A stretch of DNA of 64,000 bases from Macrophomina tecta (taxonomy: Eukaryota; Ascomycota; Dothideomycetes; Botryosphaeriales; Botryosphaeriaceae), in contig JAKSGN010000035.1 of NCBI GenBank assembly GCA_024180945.1, positions 620,001-684,000 on the forward strand, given 5' to 3'. Of the stretch, positions 34,983 to 45,100 are shown piece after piece. A model generated the notes under the pieces. It made no database searches. It saw nothing but the letters and a program-made list of their open reading frames with translations, and was not told where the DNA came from. Positions within the stretch are counted from its first letter, which is position 1; each line of letters opens with the position of its first letter. The position numbers and the translations under genes were made by a program.

Positions 34983-36632
34983 TTACTCAGTACCTGTTAC
35001 CTCCTCTGTACAAGTCCGTCTGTTGTGCCCGGTCTTGCCGCAGTTCCCACAGCGCCGTTGAGCCCCCTGCGCGCCCTCTGCGCGAGCCTTCTTAGAGGGC
35101 TGTTCGCTGCCCTCTGCCCCCCCAGCGCCCTGAGGATTAGATAGCTGACCGCCGTCTACCATTGTTAGCGTGCCCCGATTCTGTACGTACTTTCTTTTAC
35201 GCTGTTTCTTCTTGTTTGCGGCCTCTGTGGCCCTTTGAAGGGCAGAGAGTTCGTCGCGTACTAACACAGCAGAGTGCACCATGAATGACGCGCCTTTTAC
35301 GAGCGATTGAAGCGATCCACGCGCCTCTGTAGGTGAGGAGCTGCAATACTGCCTTATCTGCTGATAAAGTAGCCTTGATTGGGCCTCTAATTCGCGCATA
35401 TTGCTGGGCGTTTTGGATTCCCATGGGACAGCCTCTGGTGCAGGCGGTGTAGGCGTACGAAGCCTGACATCAACCTTCGATAACACAACCTGCGGGTCGA
35501 GCGGCACCAAGCCAGCTCCTCGGAAGCTTGCACAGATATTCTCCTTTGTGAACACCTTGTAATAAGCCGCCTTGTACGCCTGTATAAAGGCTGGTTTGTC
35601 GATTTTTGTGGCCATCAAGCGCGCCAAGCCTGAGATCTAAGAGCGGTACGCCCGCTTTAACGGCGAGAAAATGCCCACATCAAGCGGCTGCAGGAGGTGC
35701 GACGAATGCGACGGCATACAGACGGTAATAATCTTCTCCTCCTTGCACAGATCCTAGAACTCAATTAAGTTATAGCTCTCGTGGCCGTCGATTATGAGCA
35801 GCCGGTACACCCCCACAGTACGCGACTTTATATGCGCGTTAAAGTGCTCTAACCACTTCACTCCAAGCTCATTTATCGTCCAGCCGTTGGCGCTGACAGC
35901 AACAACCCAGTCCTCCATGCCAGAGGTGTCTTCGTACCAAGTGTTAATGTGGTTCTTGCCGGCGAAGATCGTAAAGGGTGGGATCGTCCAACCGAGCGCG
36001 CTAATCGCGTTAATAACTAAAGTCCACTCGCGATTGCCTGGCTAGATAAATTTTCGTTTTCCGCGCCTTTCAGAGCCTGTAATAACTAGCAGAGAGCCTA
36101 TTACGCCCATCATAAAGCCAGTTTCATCAAAGTTGTACGTATCCTCGTCTAGGATACCGTACTTCTCCTTCACAGAGCGAACGAGGTCGAACTACCGCTC
36201 GATAACCACTGGGTCCTCGTTTAAGGCTCGCTGGCGATCGTACGCGCGAGTCCAGCACGTTTTGAGCTCATCTCTGCGGCTGATGAACCTGTCTGGCTAG
36301 TTCTTGCCCACGGTACCCCCGTCGCGCTCTGCCAGCAATTTGTTGGCCATATCACGTAGTATATCCTTGGAGGGCGGAAACCCTCTCGAATCCAGGTCCA
36401 GTATACGCTCGACAATCGCGCCTTCTTCATGTTTGGTAAGCTTCTTGCCGTTAGGCACAGCTTCTACGCGTGGTATGGCACCTGCGCGTCGGTCGCGTAC
36501 GGTTGATCGGGGAGCAAGGTACTCGCGACAGGTAGCTCTTTCGCTGTGCGACGCGTGGGTATCAATAGATTGGATAGCAAGGTTAATATACTGAGTTTTC
36601 TGGGATGATTTCATAGCGTTGTGGTGATGCAT
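34983..36632 (-). pseudogene. Pogo-like transposase, five in-frame TAG codons (A2)
   Basis: Mirror copy of the A1 transposase: 550 codons, ATG at 36632, end at 34983, with TAG codons starting at 36299, 36194, 36044, 35756 and 35639. Domain order and motifs are those of A1. Because both copies share all five stops, the stops arose before the last transposition, and the element was then moved by a transposase made elsewhere, unless TAG is read through. Confidence 0.9.
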
Positions 36633-36659
36633 CGTGTTGAGTTTTCATCCGATGCGTTT

Positions 36660-36713
36660 TTGGTGAGGAAGTGGACGGCTCGGTGGTTTGGACGGCTCGG
36701 TGGTGAAACACGT
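36660..36713 (-). repeat. Terminal inverted repeat, A2 (high-coordinate end)
   Basis: Perfect 54-bp inverse of 34861-34914. Confidence 0.95.
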
Positions 36714-36783
36714 TAGTAACTTTGCTAATAAAAGAAAGAAACAGGATGTCATCGAGGCCGAGGGCAGGCACATCAAATGGTAG

Positions 36784-38614
36784 CGAGGGTGCAGTCAGAG
36801 AGGCCGGAAACAATGTAAATAAACATGCACCGTAGTTCAAATAACGAACTCTGCCTCCTTCTTTCTCCGACAGTTGCCAAGCCTGATTACTGATGCTGGC
36901 GGATGTGTTCCGGTCCAGAAGCCAGCGTGACCTCCGGAGGACCCGAATACGTGCGCATCTTCTCATCTTTTATACGGGTTCTAGGCAAAAAAGTTTCTTT
37001 CCGAGTTCCGCTTATTGCACCATCGTGGATACAACGTTATCCTATTTTCGAGGACAACTCCTCCGGATTTATTTTTTGTCTCCTGGCTCACTTATTAAGA
37101 TTAGTAGGAGCAAAGTCTCTCAGGTCATTGGGGACTTCGGACAATTGGCGTGGAGAGAATTAGAATTGCACTGCGGATTGCAGGCTACTTCAATGTCAAC
37201 CCAATCAAGAGACGCCTTGCCCAGAAGTCGTGCCACGATGCTGACTCGTCTTGTACGGGAGGCAATCTTCTATCGCCGCAGTAGGGGAAACCGCTCGGAA
37301 TGTGTGCTTGATACTGCGGCGTCTCAGCCGCAACCCGGCCAAGAAGTGACTCTTTACGCACAAAAGAGGCAATCTTTTGCTGAGAGTGCCATCCGTATGG
37401 AACAATACCGGCTATCATTACATGGTGGTGTGGGACATTACCGGTATATGTGTTGCATCATCCGGATCTTTGAGGTTCCGCTCTTCCGGAATGTGCGGAA
37501 TTGGACATGTTCCACAGTCAAATTACTTGGTTGCGCAATCGAATAACTTCACGCTTGTCGATTTAAAGGACAGATCAGAGGCCAGGCGGCCAACCAAAAC
37601 GTGCTTTCCAAAGAAAAAAAACAAGAAAGTGAACTAGTTGTCCATTTCAGGCAAGCAGACTGACGCAATAACACGTTCTCACACCTCAGTTTTGAGAGTG
37701 AAGGTGGAGCAGTGCGCAGTGGAGAGGTCGCCGGGTGTGCGTGGCGCGGGGCGACCGTCGGATAACGACCTTCAACTTCGGATGATGTTCTCCCTTATCG
37801 GCTGCTGCACCTTTACCCTCTGAACCCATCGTCATCATAACACTTTCCTTCTGCCGTCGGATCTTCCGAGTTCAACAGCGAATCCAAGAACATGAACCTG
37901 TACGAGCGCTTTCGGTGCCTCGGCCGAGCTGCGTGGGCCAGGAGTCGAGACGATGTCGAGATATTTTTTGACGGAGGCCCTCTCTTCTCCACAAGACCAA
38001 AATTAACAAGCAACTACAAGCATATGCACGGATATCCATATGACGTTACAGCTCCCTTCTGAGGCAGGAGACTGACTACTTTCACCCCTGGATTTGGACG
38101 CTTCTAGACGGGGACCCACTACACCGGCTTCTGCTCCGACTTCTCTCGAGAGCATGGTCTCATTTCCAACGGATCACTGGCTAAATGGTAGGGAGCAGCG
38201 ACACCGCATTGGTAGATCACGCACTCCCTGTCGGAGATCGGGCCATATCGGGCCTTCACTGAGGATGAAGCTTTGCCTGTCGCCGGGCCGACCCCATACG
38301 CAATGCTCTCTTCGTGGCTGCGTCACTCAGAAATCTCTCGTGACTGCGTCAATTCCTCCACAGTGGAGGCAGGGAAGCCCTCAACCACTTCGTACGAGAT
38401 CCCCGATGAGCGAACAGCGAAGTGTCGAAATGCAACGAACTGTGCAGCACTTCATCACGATTCTGTCATGAAGTCAGCGCGCGTATATAAGGCTCTCTGG
38501 AGGCTCTTCTATTAGCGTCAGCAAGCAAAAATCAGTCTTAGCTACTAAATAATACTCTGTCTCATCAAATCCATACCATCGCAACCCTTAAAACGCCTCA
38601 CAACAACCGCCAAA
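36784..38614. other. 1.8 kb intergenic region, no supported gene
   Basis: A 217-codon plus ORF at 36893-37546 and a 125-codon one at 38094-38471 have no motif, no intron logic and odd composition. I do not call them. The right end carries the decarboxylase promoter. Confidence 0.4.
38484..38490 (+). promoter_or_regulatory. TATA box of the decarboxylase gene
   Basis: TATATAA lies 125 bp upstream of the ATG at 38615. Distance and form fit a fungal core promoter. Confidence 0.55.
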
Positions 38615-39682
38615 ATGCTCGGAAAGATCGCTCTCGAGGAGGCCTACGAGATGACTGGCATGGAGGCCAAGTCGATGCGTGAGGCCAAGCTCTACATCCA
38701 CCCCAACGACCGCGAACGCTACATGCGCCAGATCTCCGACATCAACGACGAGCGCGTCCGCCTCGCTGACAACCACGGTATCGGCTACACCATCGTCTCC
38801 CTGACCGTCCCAGGCATCCAGGGCATCGCCGACCAGGCCGAGGCGGAGCGACGCGCCACTGAGGTCAACAATTGGGTCGCAGAGAAGATCAAGGCGCACC
38901 CAAAGAAACTGGGCGCCTTCGCATGCCTGTCTATGCACGACCCGGTGCAGGCGGGCCAGGAGTTGCGACGCTGCGTGACGGAGCTGGGCTTCCACGGGGC
39001 GCTGGTATGCAACTGGCAGCACGCGGGCCCCACCGGCGAGACATACCTCTTCTACGACGACCCGCGCTACGACGCCTTCTGGCAGGTGTGCCAGGAGCTG
39101 GACGTGCCGCTGTACATCCACCCGGCCGCGCCGGCCGATGTCATCTACGAGAAGCTGTACGCGCAGCGCAAGTTCCTCGTCGGCCCGCCGCTGTCCTTCG
39201 CCAATGCCGTCTCGCTGCACCTCATGGGCATGATCACCAACGGCGTCTTCGACCGCAATCCCAAGCTCAAGATCATCGTCGGCCACCTGGGCGAGCACCT
39301 CCCCTTCGACTTTTGGCGCATCAATCACTGGCTCGAAGATGTCGAGCGGCCGCTCGCCCAGGAGCATGGCTACGACCGCTTCGCTAAGCAGTCCATCTAC
39401 GACTACTTCAAGAAGAACATCTGGGTGACCACCAGTGGCCACTTCTCCACCCACACGCTCGAGTATGTCGTCCGCGAGGTCGGCGCCGAGCGTGTCCTGT
39501 TCTCCGTCGACTACCCCTACGAGACCATCGAGAACTGCTCCGCCTGGTGGGACGGTAAGGCCAAGGAGGTCATTGAGGCTGTCGGCGGCATCGAGAACTA
39601 CGAGAAGATCGGCCGTGGCAACGCGCAGAAGCTGCTCCGTCTGACCGACTACCACGATGCTGATGCCCCTGTCAAGGCTTGA
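38615..39682 (+). CDS. Dihydroxybenzoate / resorcylate decarboxylase-type amidohydrolase
   Basis: An amidohydrolase-2 family, metal-dependent, non-oxidative decarboxylase of aromatic acids; the fungal relatives act on 2,3-dihydroxybenzoate or gamma-resorcylate. The intronless gene encodes 355 residues, close to the about 340 of Aspergillus 2,3-DHB decarboxylase. It opens MLGKIALEEAYEM, where Glu8 is the metal ligand and position 10 is Ala as in the 2,3-DHB type. Further marks are ACLSMHDP, LYIHPAAPA (metal His), LVGPPLSFANAVSLHLMGM, IIVGHLGEHLPFDFWRINHW (active-site His), ITTSGHFST-like VTTSGHFSTHTLEY and FSVDYPYET (metal Asp). No signal peptide, so cytosolic. The long ORF on the opposite strand is a shadow. 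Exact substrate is uncertain. Confidence 0.93.
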   Translation: MLGKIALEEAYEMTGMEAKSMREAKLYIHPNDRERYMRQISDINDERVRLADNHGIGYTIVSLTVPGIQGIADQAEAERRATEVNNWVAEKIKAHPKKLGAFACLSMHDPVQAGQELRRCVTELGFHGALVCNWQHAGPTGETYLFYDDPRYDAFWQVCQELDVPLYIHPAAPADVIYEKLYAQRKFLVGPPLSFANAVSLHLMGMITNGVFDRNPKLKIIVGHLGEHLPFDFWRINHWLEDVERPLAQEHGYDRFAKQSIYDYFKKNIWVTTSGHFSTHTLEYVVREVGAERVLFSVDYPYETIENCSAWWDGKAKEVIEAVGGIENYEKIGRGNAQKLLRLTDYHDADAPVKA

Positions 39683-40308
39683 ACGTAGCGACTCTGCTTC
39701 TTGTAGATATTTCCTCAATGTAAATAATTCTTGGACCCAACACTGAATGCTTTCCGGCACAGTAAAAGCGTCCCGTCTCTCGCTCGTGAAAGGTGCTCGG
39801 AACTGCTTGATCCGGATCTAGATAGCTACTGCAACAGATAAGCAACAAAGATTCGGAAGCCTCTTCGGGAGATTACATGGCTTGCTCTCCTGTCACGTCT
39901 GAGCCTTCAGTCCCATTAATCACACAGTTGGCAGGCTGGAGGCCGATTTCTTAAGGCTATTCCGTATATACCCAGCCTTCTGTCCTGAACACTTCCTCAG
40001 GCGTATGTGAATTACCAAATTGGATACTCAACACCGCGCTAATGACCAATATGGCCTTTTTCTGAGGAGCCAAAAAAAAAAAAAAAAAAGCATCAGGCCG
40101 ACGGGGGAATCATACAATACATACAATTAGTGCCTTGCTTGGGAGTCTCCGTAGGGAGATGTGGCCCTGCAGCAGGAGGGAGTGAAGGTACTGCCAACAA
40201 TAGCTTCTGCCCTATTCTCCCCAATGGCCAGGAACAGCGCACCTTTTTTCCAACTTGCACAATTTCGTCTTTTTGGAAGCGAGTGATCCGTCACCCTGCT
40301 CCACCAAA
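39683..40308. other. Intergenic region, convergent genes
   Basis: 626 bp between the 3' ends of the decarboxylase and the DUF1772 gene. It has an A18 tract at 40072-40089. No gene seen. Confidence 0.4.
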
Positions 40309-41026
40309 TCACAGTCTGTACCTAATCACATCAACACGCCCCAAAGTTGCCCAGACGCTGCAGGCAGCTCCAGCGAAGCCGAGAATGGCGCGGCCGAGGT
40401 TGATCGTGGCCCATTTATCGACCAACGCGTGCGTCGTCTCCTCCTTCGCAATGCCCACCTCAGCATCCGTGTCCGAGATGCTCGTGTTGGCGAAGGATTC
40501 GGCCCTGGCCTTGAGGGCGACATCGGTCGGGTGGAGGAAAAGGTAAGAGAACGGGATCTTGGCGAAGTAGAGGGCGGCGGCGGCTGTGTAGAGTTTGCGC
40601 GGAATGCTGTCTGGAGCTTCTATTGAGAGCATTAGCTCCGGGCGTTGCGTGGTGCGATGTTTTGTTGGGAAAAGCGTGCCTCGCGATGCTAGCCAGCTAA
40701 AGAGAGCTACAGAGCCGGCAATGGAGGGAAGGGAGATTTGTACGCCGATGTTGCGGGCCTTCAGCCATTGTCGCGCGAGAAGCGGGGCGGGCGCTTCGAG
40801 CAGGCTCGGGGTCAACTGGAAGGAGGCGGCCGCAGTTTGGCCTAGGTGGCGGATTTGTAAGTTAGTAAGCTTCTCGCGGCCAAATATCTGCACCATGATG
40901 GCGGGGTCGCGTAGTCGCATGAGAAGACGTACCGCACAGAAAGGCAGAAGCGGTGATGCCTAGGGCTTGGGCAAGGCGAACGGTGACCGGGACAGGCTCG
41001 AGAAAGGCCGGGATGGGAGGCGTCAT
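40309..41026 (-). CDS. DUF1772 (anthrone-oxygenase-like) membrane protein
   Basis: Two exons (41026-40933 and 40841-40309; 91-nt intron, GTACGT donor, CCTAG acceptor) give 208 residues. The DUF1772 pattern is visible: a first helix LGITASAFLCGQTAAASF formed at the exon join, then LLEAPAPLLARQW, a hydrophobic block IAGSVALFSWLA, another AAALYFAKIPFSYLFL, and the terminal LVDKWATINLGRAILGF. Some DUF1772 proteins act as small anthrone oxygenases in anthraquinone pathways, but most are of unknown role, and no polyketide synthase is near. It is divergent to the glycosidase gene (518 bp between the ATGs). Confidence 0.8.
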
Positions 41027-41544
41027 GCTGAGTTCGCCCGTGATGCTTGAGGTACGCGGGTGAGGCTGGAAGTGGTGTGATAGTGTGGTGGTGCGGGGAG
41101 GGCGCAGAGAGGTGCGGTTATGAGATGCGCAGGCTGTGGCTGGGACGCGCTTCCTTGCCTCGGGAATCGACGGGCCTGCGCCCGCATCGCGCCGGCAGGC
41201 GTCGGGACGCGTTGCCTCTCCATCTTCGCTGAGCGTGATCAGTGCTTGGAGGGCGTCTCTCGAGCTTTTGTTCACGAAGCTTAAACAGATGACGAGATGG
41301 GCGTCAGCTCTCCGCCGAGGACGCTCCGCTCTCGCCTGCCGCTCGGGCCTGTGGGCGCCTTTCCAGCTCTCCCCGCAGCTTCCCCAGACTCCAAACTATT
41401 CCGCTTCCTCTTCGAGCCCGCCGGCAGCCTGCGCTCATCTCCAACCCCGCACTCTGTCGCTCCTGCCGCCTTGGGCGACGCCAATGACGTGGTCCACTGC
41501 GTCCGCTGTTGTCATACCAGGCGTGTAGGTCCGGAGCGGAGGTT
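41027..41544. promoter_or_regulatory. Divergent intergenic region
   Basis: 518 bp between two start codons facing away from each other. No distinct motif was recognised; joint regulation is an inference. Confidence 0.35.
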
Positions 41545-44006
41545 ATGAAGTACCGCCACCTGCTTCGTCCGCGGTGGATACCGCGGACTTTCCTCTTCAC
41601 ACTGCTGTACTGCCTCACGATGCTGAGCCTCTTCTACATCTGTCTGCATGCTCTTGCCCTGTATACACACGTTCCCTCCATAGCCGCCGCTCAATCTCCG
41701 TCCACCCAATGCGACGCCAATGCCACCTACCTTCAATTGAGTGATCCGCCTTACGAGAATTACTTCTACTCAGACTGTAATAGCAGCACGCAGGTCGTTG
41801 TCACAAGCCCTCTTCCTGACAGCAATCTGACCGTCATTGGCCCTCGTCTTTTGGTTTGAGCTCCAGCCCTATTCATTCAATGATTGATTGACTTGCTGTC
41901 AGGTCGCTTGGCCAGCCGGAAACAGTGGCGCCGTGATCTTCTTTTCGCCTTCTCACGGTATTAATGGGACCCTCTCTATAAGTCTGCAGAACCTCACGGG
42001 CCAGCAACGCGCACTCGGGACATTCTACCAGCCTGCTTCGGGTAATGAAAGCCATCCCCGTGTTGGCGTCACTGGTTCACTCTCTCTGAACTCGTCCGCA
42101 AGAGCCGATACTGCTATCCTTGGCAGTATCCGCACCATCCGCGATTTCACCGAGGGACCCAGCATCCTCGTGCCGACCATTCAAGGTGGCAACAAAATAG
42201 TCGACGACGGCACAGGCGGCGTCTCCATCAGCAGGCTTTGGCTTGACAATGTGACGACTACGACTCTTTCCTTCGCTCCTGAGGAAGCCAGTGGAGGGGC
42301 TGCCATCGCAATTGAAAATACTACGCTTTTCTTTAAGCCAGGCAACTATTCCTTCACAGCTTCCTTCAACTATCCGCAGCTGGACCAGCTCAGTCCTCAG
42401 CAAGTACTCAACGATGCCTCCCAAACTCTCATCGACCAGTACACCGAGCAGGCGGACTCTTTGGCTTTTCTTTCCTATACGGACAAGCTCCTTGCCGGCG
42501 CATGGCGGTTTCTGACGTACTTTGGAAGGGACAGTATGATTTCTCTTCTCTTGCTCCAGCCAATCCTTAGCGAAGGCGAAGGTGGAGCTATCGAGGCTGT
42601 AATTGGCGCCGTTCTCGAACGGATTAACCGCACTGACGGTAGTGTTTGTCACGAGGAGACCATCGGCGACTACGCTACCTACCTCAATTTACAGCAAAAC
42701 ATATGGAGTACCGCCCCTCAGTACGATTATAAGATGATCGACACCGATTTCTTTCTCCCAATCATCATGTATGAGTACTTTGTACGGAGAGACGTCGGTC
42801 GTGAACGCCAAGAAGCCTTTTTCTCCACTCAGGCAACAGTGGATCCGGCGAACGAGGGGCTTGACTACGGAGCCCTGGCTCTCGTCAGCGCAGAAAAGAT
42901 TGTGAACATCACTTCTGCCTTCGCCGTTCGAGGCGGCCAGGTGAAAGAAAACTTGATTCACCTGAAAGAGGGACAGGTTGTGGGCCAATGGCGCGATAGC
43001 ACATACGGGATCGGAGGAGGCCGCATTCCATACGATGTCAATACAGCACTGGTTCCTGCTGCGCTGAGAGCAATTGCGGGATTGTCCGTGGCAGGTTTCT
43101 TCCCGGAGCACATTGAATGGGCTGACACAGCAAGTCAATATGCGCAAGTTTGGGAGGATGAGACGCTGCACTTTTTCGAGGTTCGCAATTTCTCGCAAAA
43201 GTTATAATGAAATATACACTGATTTCAGGTTCAGGTCGACATTGCAGCGGAAGAGGCCCAGGCTTTAGTCCGGTCTTACATTGACGAATCCGGCTTTGCG
43301 GGTCCAGCAAGTGTGGACAGCATCACGGCAGACATTCGCTTCCACGGTCTGGCTCTCGAAGGCAACAATAATCAGCCTATTATCAAGGTGATGAATACGG
43401 ATGACTGCTTCAGGCTTTTTCTGGTTAATTCTACCAACCAGACTCAATTGACGTTGTTTTTGGATCAATCCGCTGATAATATCCTCCGGCCCTTCCCTAT
43501 CGGCCTCTCTACCTCTATCGGTGTGCTGGTCGCCAATCCAGCGTATGGAGGCGATCCTGTGTACGCTGCCAACTTCACAAACAACGCATATCATGGCACC
43601 GTTGTCTGGAGCTGGCAGCTAGCCATGCTCGCCGCCGGGCTGGAGCGCCAACTTGACCGCTGTAACACGTTAATCGCACATGCGCCCGATTTCTGCTTTG
43701 ACACGTCCGTCTACAGCAAAGTGCGGCGGGCGTACAACCATTTATGGGACCTTATCGATGCAAACAGCGCGTTCCTGAGTAGTGAAGTGTGGAGTTGGGT
43801 GTACAGCGGTGGCGACTTCGTTTATACGCCGCTGGGCGCTTTGCCGCCGCCGGCGGGGCAGAGCCCGACTGGTGAAGACCCTCTCATATATTAGCAGAGA
43901 GATACAGGAGAACCCATATGCTAACCATTGAAATACAGAAAGCAATATTCGGCAGCTGTGGAGTTTAACCTTCTTGGCTGTGAAGAGAAATGAGGGCTTG
44001 CTGTGA
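41545..44006 (+). CDS. Membrane-anchored six-hairpin glycosidase (debranching-enzyme-like)
   Basis: Four exons (41545-41853, 41903-43180, 43229-43871, 43939-44006) give 765 residues. The last 68-nt exon replaces a frame that otherwise stops at 43894; after splicing the end reads SPTESNIRQLWSLTFLAVKR. A single N-terminal hydrophobic segment (FLFTLLYCLTMLSLFYICLHAL) points to a type II membrane or secreted protein, and many N-x-S/T sites agree with the secretory route. Motifs of the (alpha/alpha)6 glycosidase fold include TYFGRDSMISLLLLQPIL, CHEETIGDYATYLN, MIDTDFFLPI, WRDSTYGIGGGRIPYDVN and YHGTVVWSWQ. These match fungal proteins annotated as glycogen-debranching-like. The substrate is not known to me. 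Confidence 0.82.
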
Positions 44007-45100
44007 TTTTGGAAATGATCGTCCTGAGCCATGCAGTAAGGCCTCCCAACCACAAGGTATCGCGCCGCTCAGAGCTCATTCGTTGAGGCAATTTGGCGGG
44101 GGGTATGGCTCGACGGGCTGAAGAGATCTCAATTTGTAATTAGATGGCTTGTCTAGTCGCCCACCAGCAGTTCTGGGGGCTCAAGTTGGGGGATCTCATG
44201 ACAGGAACTCATCCCGGTAATACGTGCAAAGACATGAGCCATTGGAGTGATTCTGCACATACTCACTGCTGGTGTTGCATTTGAGCACGCTGCTGAACTA
44301 TGAGACCCATTCACCGGACATGTATTCCCCCATCATCCGAGTTTCGGGATCCTTCTGCAGCGCATGATGACTGGCTGAGACCACATATTCTGCGCTGGCA
44401 ACGGGTCAGAAAAGCATTGAAGTGCCAGGCACACAGTCAGCATATGTGAGAAATTGTACAGATAAGATGGCTCTTGCACGCAAAATGAGAGGGATGGTTG
44501 CCCGGTTACTGTGCGGAGGTCTGCCAACCGAGACGATTCATTGTTTTTTTTTTTTTTTTTTTTCGGCTGTGCTTTCACAATACCGGCTGCAAGCTAGTGA
44601 TCACGCGATGCGTCTGTTTAGCTAGGTGCCGACTCGCGTGCATGCGGCGTAGAGTGAGACTTGCCAAGTTGTCGGGTTCTTCGTTTGCTCTCCGTGCCGC
44701 AGTCTGTTCCTGCCAACCTCTCTTTTTCACCCTCCGGCTGCAGCCTCTGGACTTCGTCTTTTCTTCAAATTTTCGGCTCAAGCTGGGGTTTAGCGGGCCA
44801 CCTCTTCAGCGCTCAAAGCCTGCAGTTTGTGTGCACCAGCCCCGTAACCTACCTGATGTCCGACCCAATTCATCCACAGACGCAGGAACCGATCACAGGA
44901 TCATAACTGAGGCATCCGTGCCACAGTGGGTCACCATTTCCGTTGTGCCTACAACCCCGGCCTTGGCTATTCTTTCTACGTCTTCCGTGCAACCTCACCT
45001 GTAACTTTCCGCCTCAGTGCAAACACGTCCAACGACTTCATCACCTCGCCATATCCATCAATCACCCTTCCAAAGGGTTTCTCATAGACCCACCGAGATC
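44007..45100. other. Intergenic region, no gene seen
   Basis: About 1.1 kb with a T20 tract at 44544-44563. Plus-strand ORFs (44498-45004) read through this tract and have no motif. Confidence 0.4.

Larger units (their letters stand above)
34861..36713 (-). mobile_element. Pogo-like DNA transposon, family A, copy 2
   Basis: The second 1,853-bp family A element, inverted relative to copy 1: each position x of copy 1 corresponds to 54459 minus x. It is flanked by TA (34859-34860 and 36714-36715). All reading frames, including the five TAG codons, mirror those of copy 1, and every segment I compared base by base is the same. It sits within the Tc1-like relic. Confidence 0.95.
34337..36783 (+). 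mobile_element. Tc1-like transposase relic split by transposon A2
   Basis: The left part (34337-34860) encodes an HTH region: RLKLKPHQIDELEAFI, SYSALAYRPF, VSEGAIKNAL, typical of fungal Tc1/mariner (impala/Ant1-like) transposases. After a frame change near 34665, another frame reads on with RRIRRALKHWH and then TDETWVLGHRYRKQQITRKL, the first DDE Asp region. Element A2 interrupts at MFY. On the far side (36714-36783) the same frame resumes with KQDVIEAEGRHIKW and a stop, the usual C-terminal end. The central catalytic part is missing, so the relic was already deleted before A2 came in. In-frame TAGs replace expected Gln or Trp (before KMEQW, before TDETW). Confidence 0.75.

Noticed and set aside
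36893..37546. 217-codon ORF on the plus strand
   Set aside because: No recognisable motif, random-like composition, competing ORFs in other frames.
38588..39760. A 390-codon ORF on the minus strand
   Set aside because: It lies antisense to the well-supported decarboxylase gene and results from its codon bias; no motif.
41137..41528. ORFs in the space between the DUF1772 and glycosidase genes
   Set aside because: They overlap the leaders of both genes and have no family motif.
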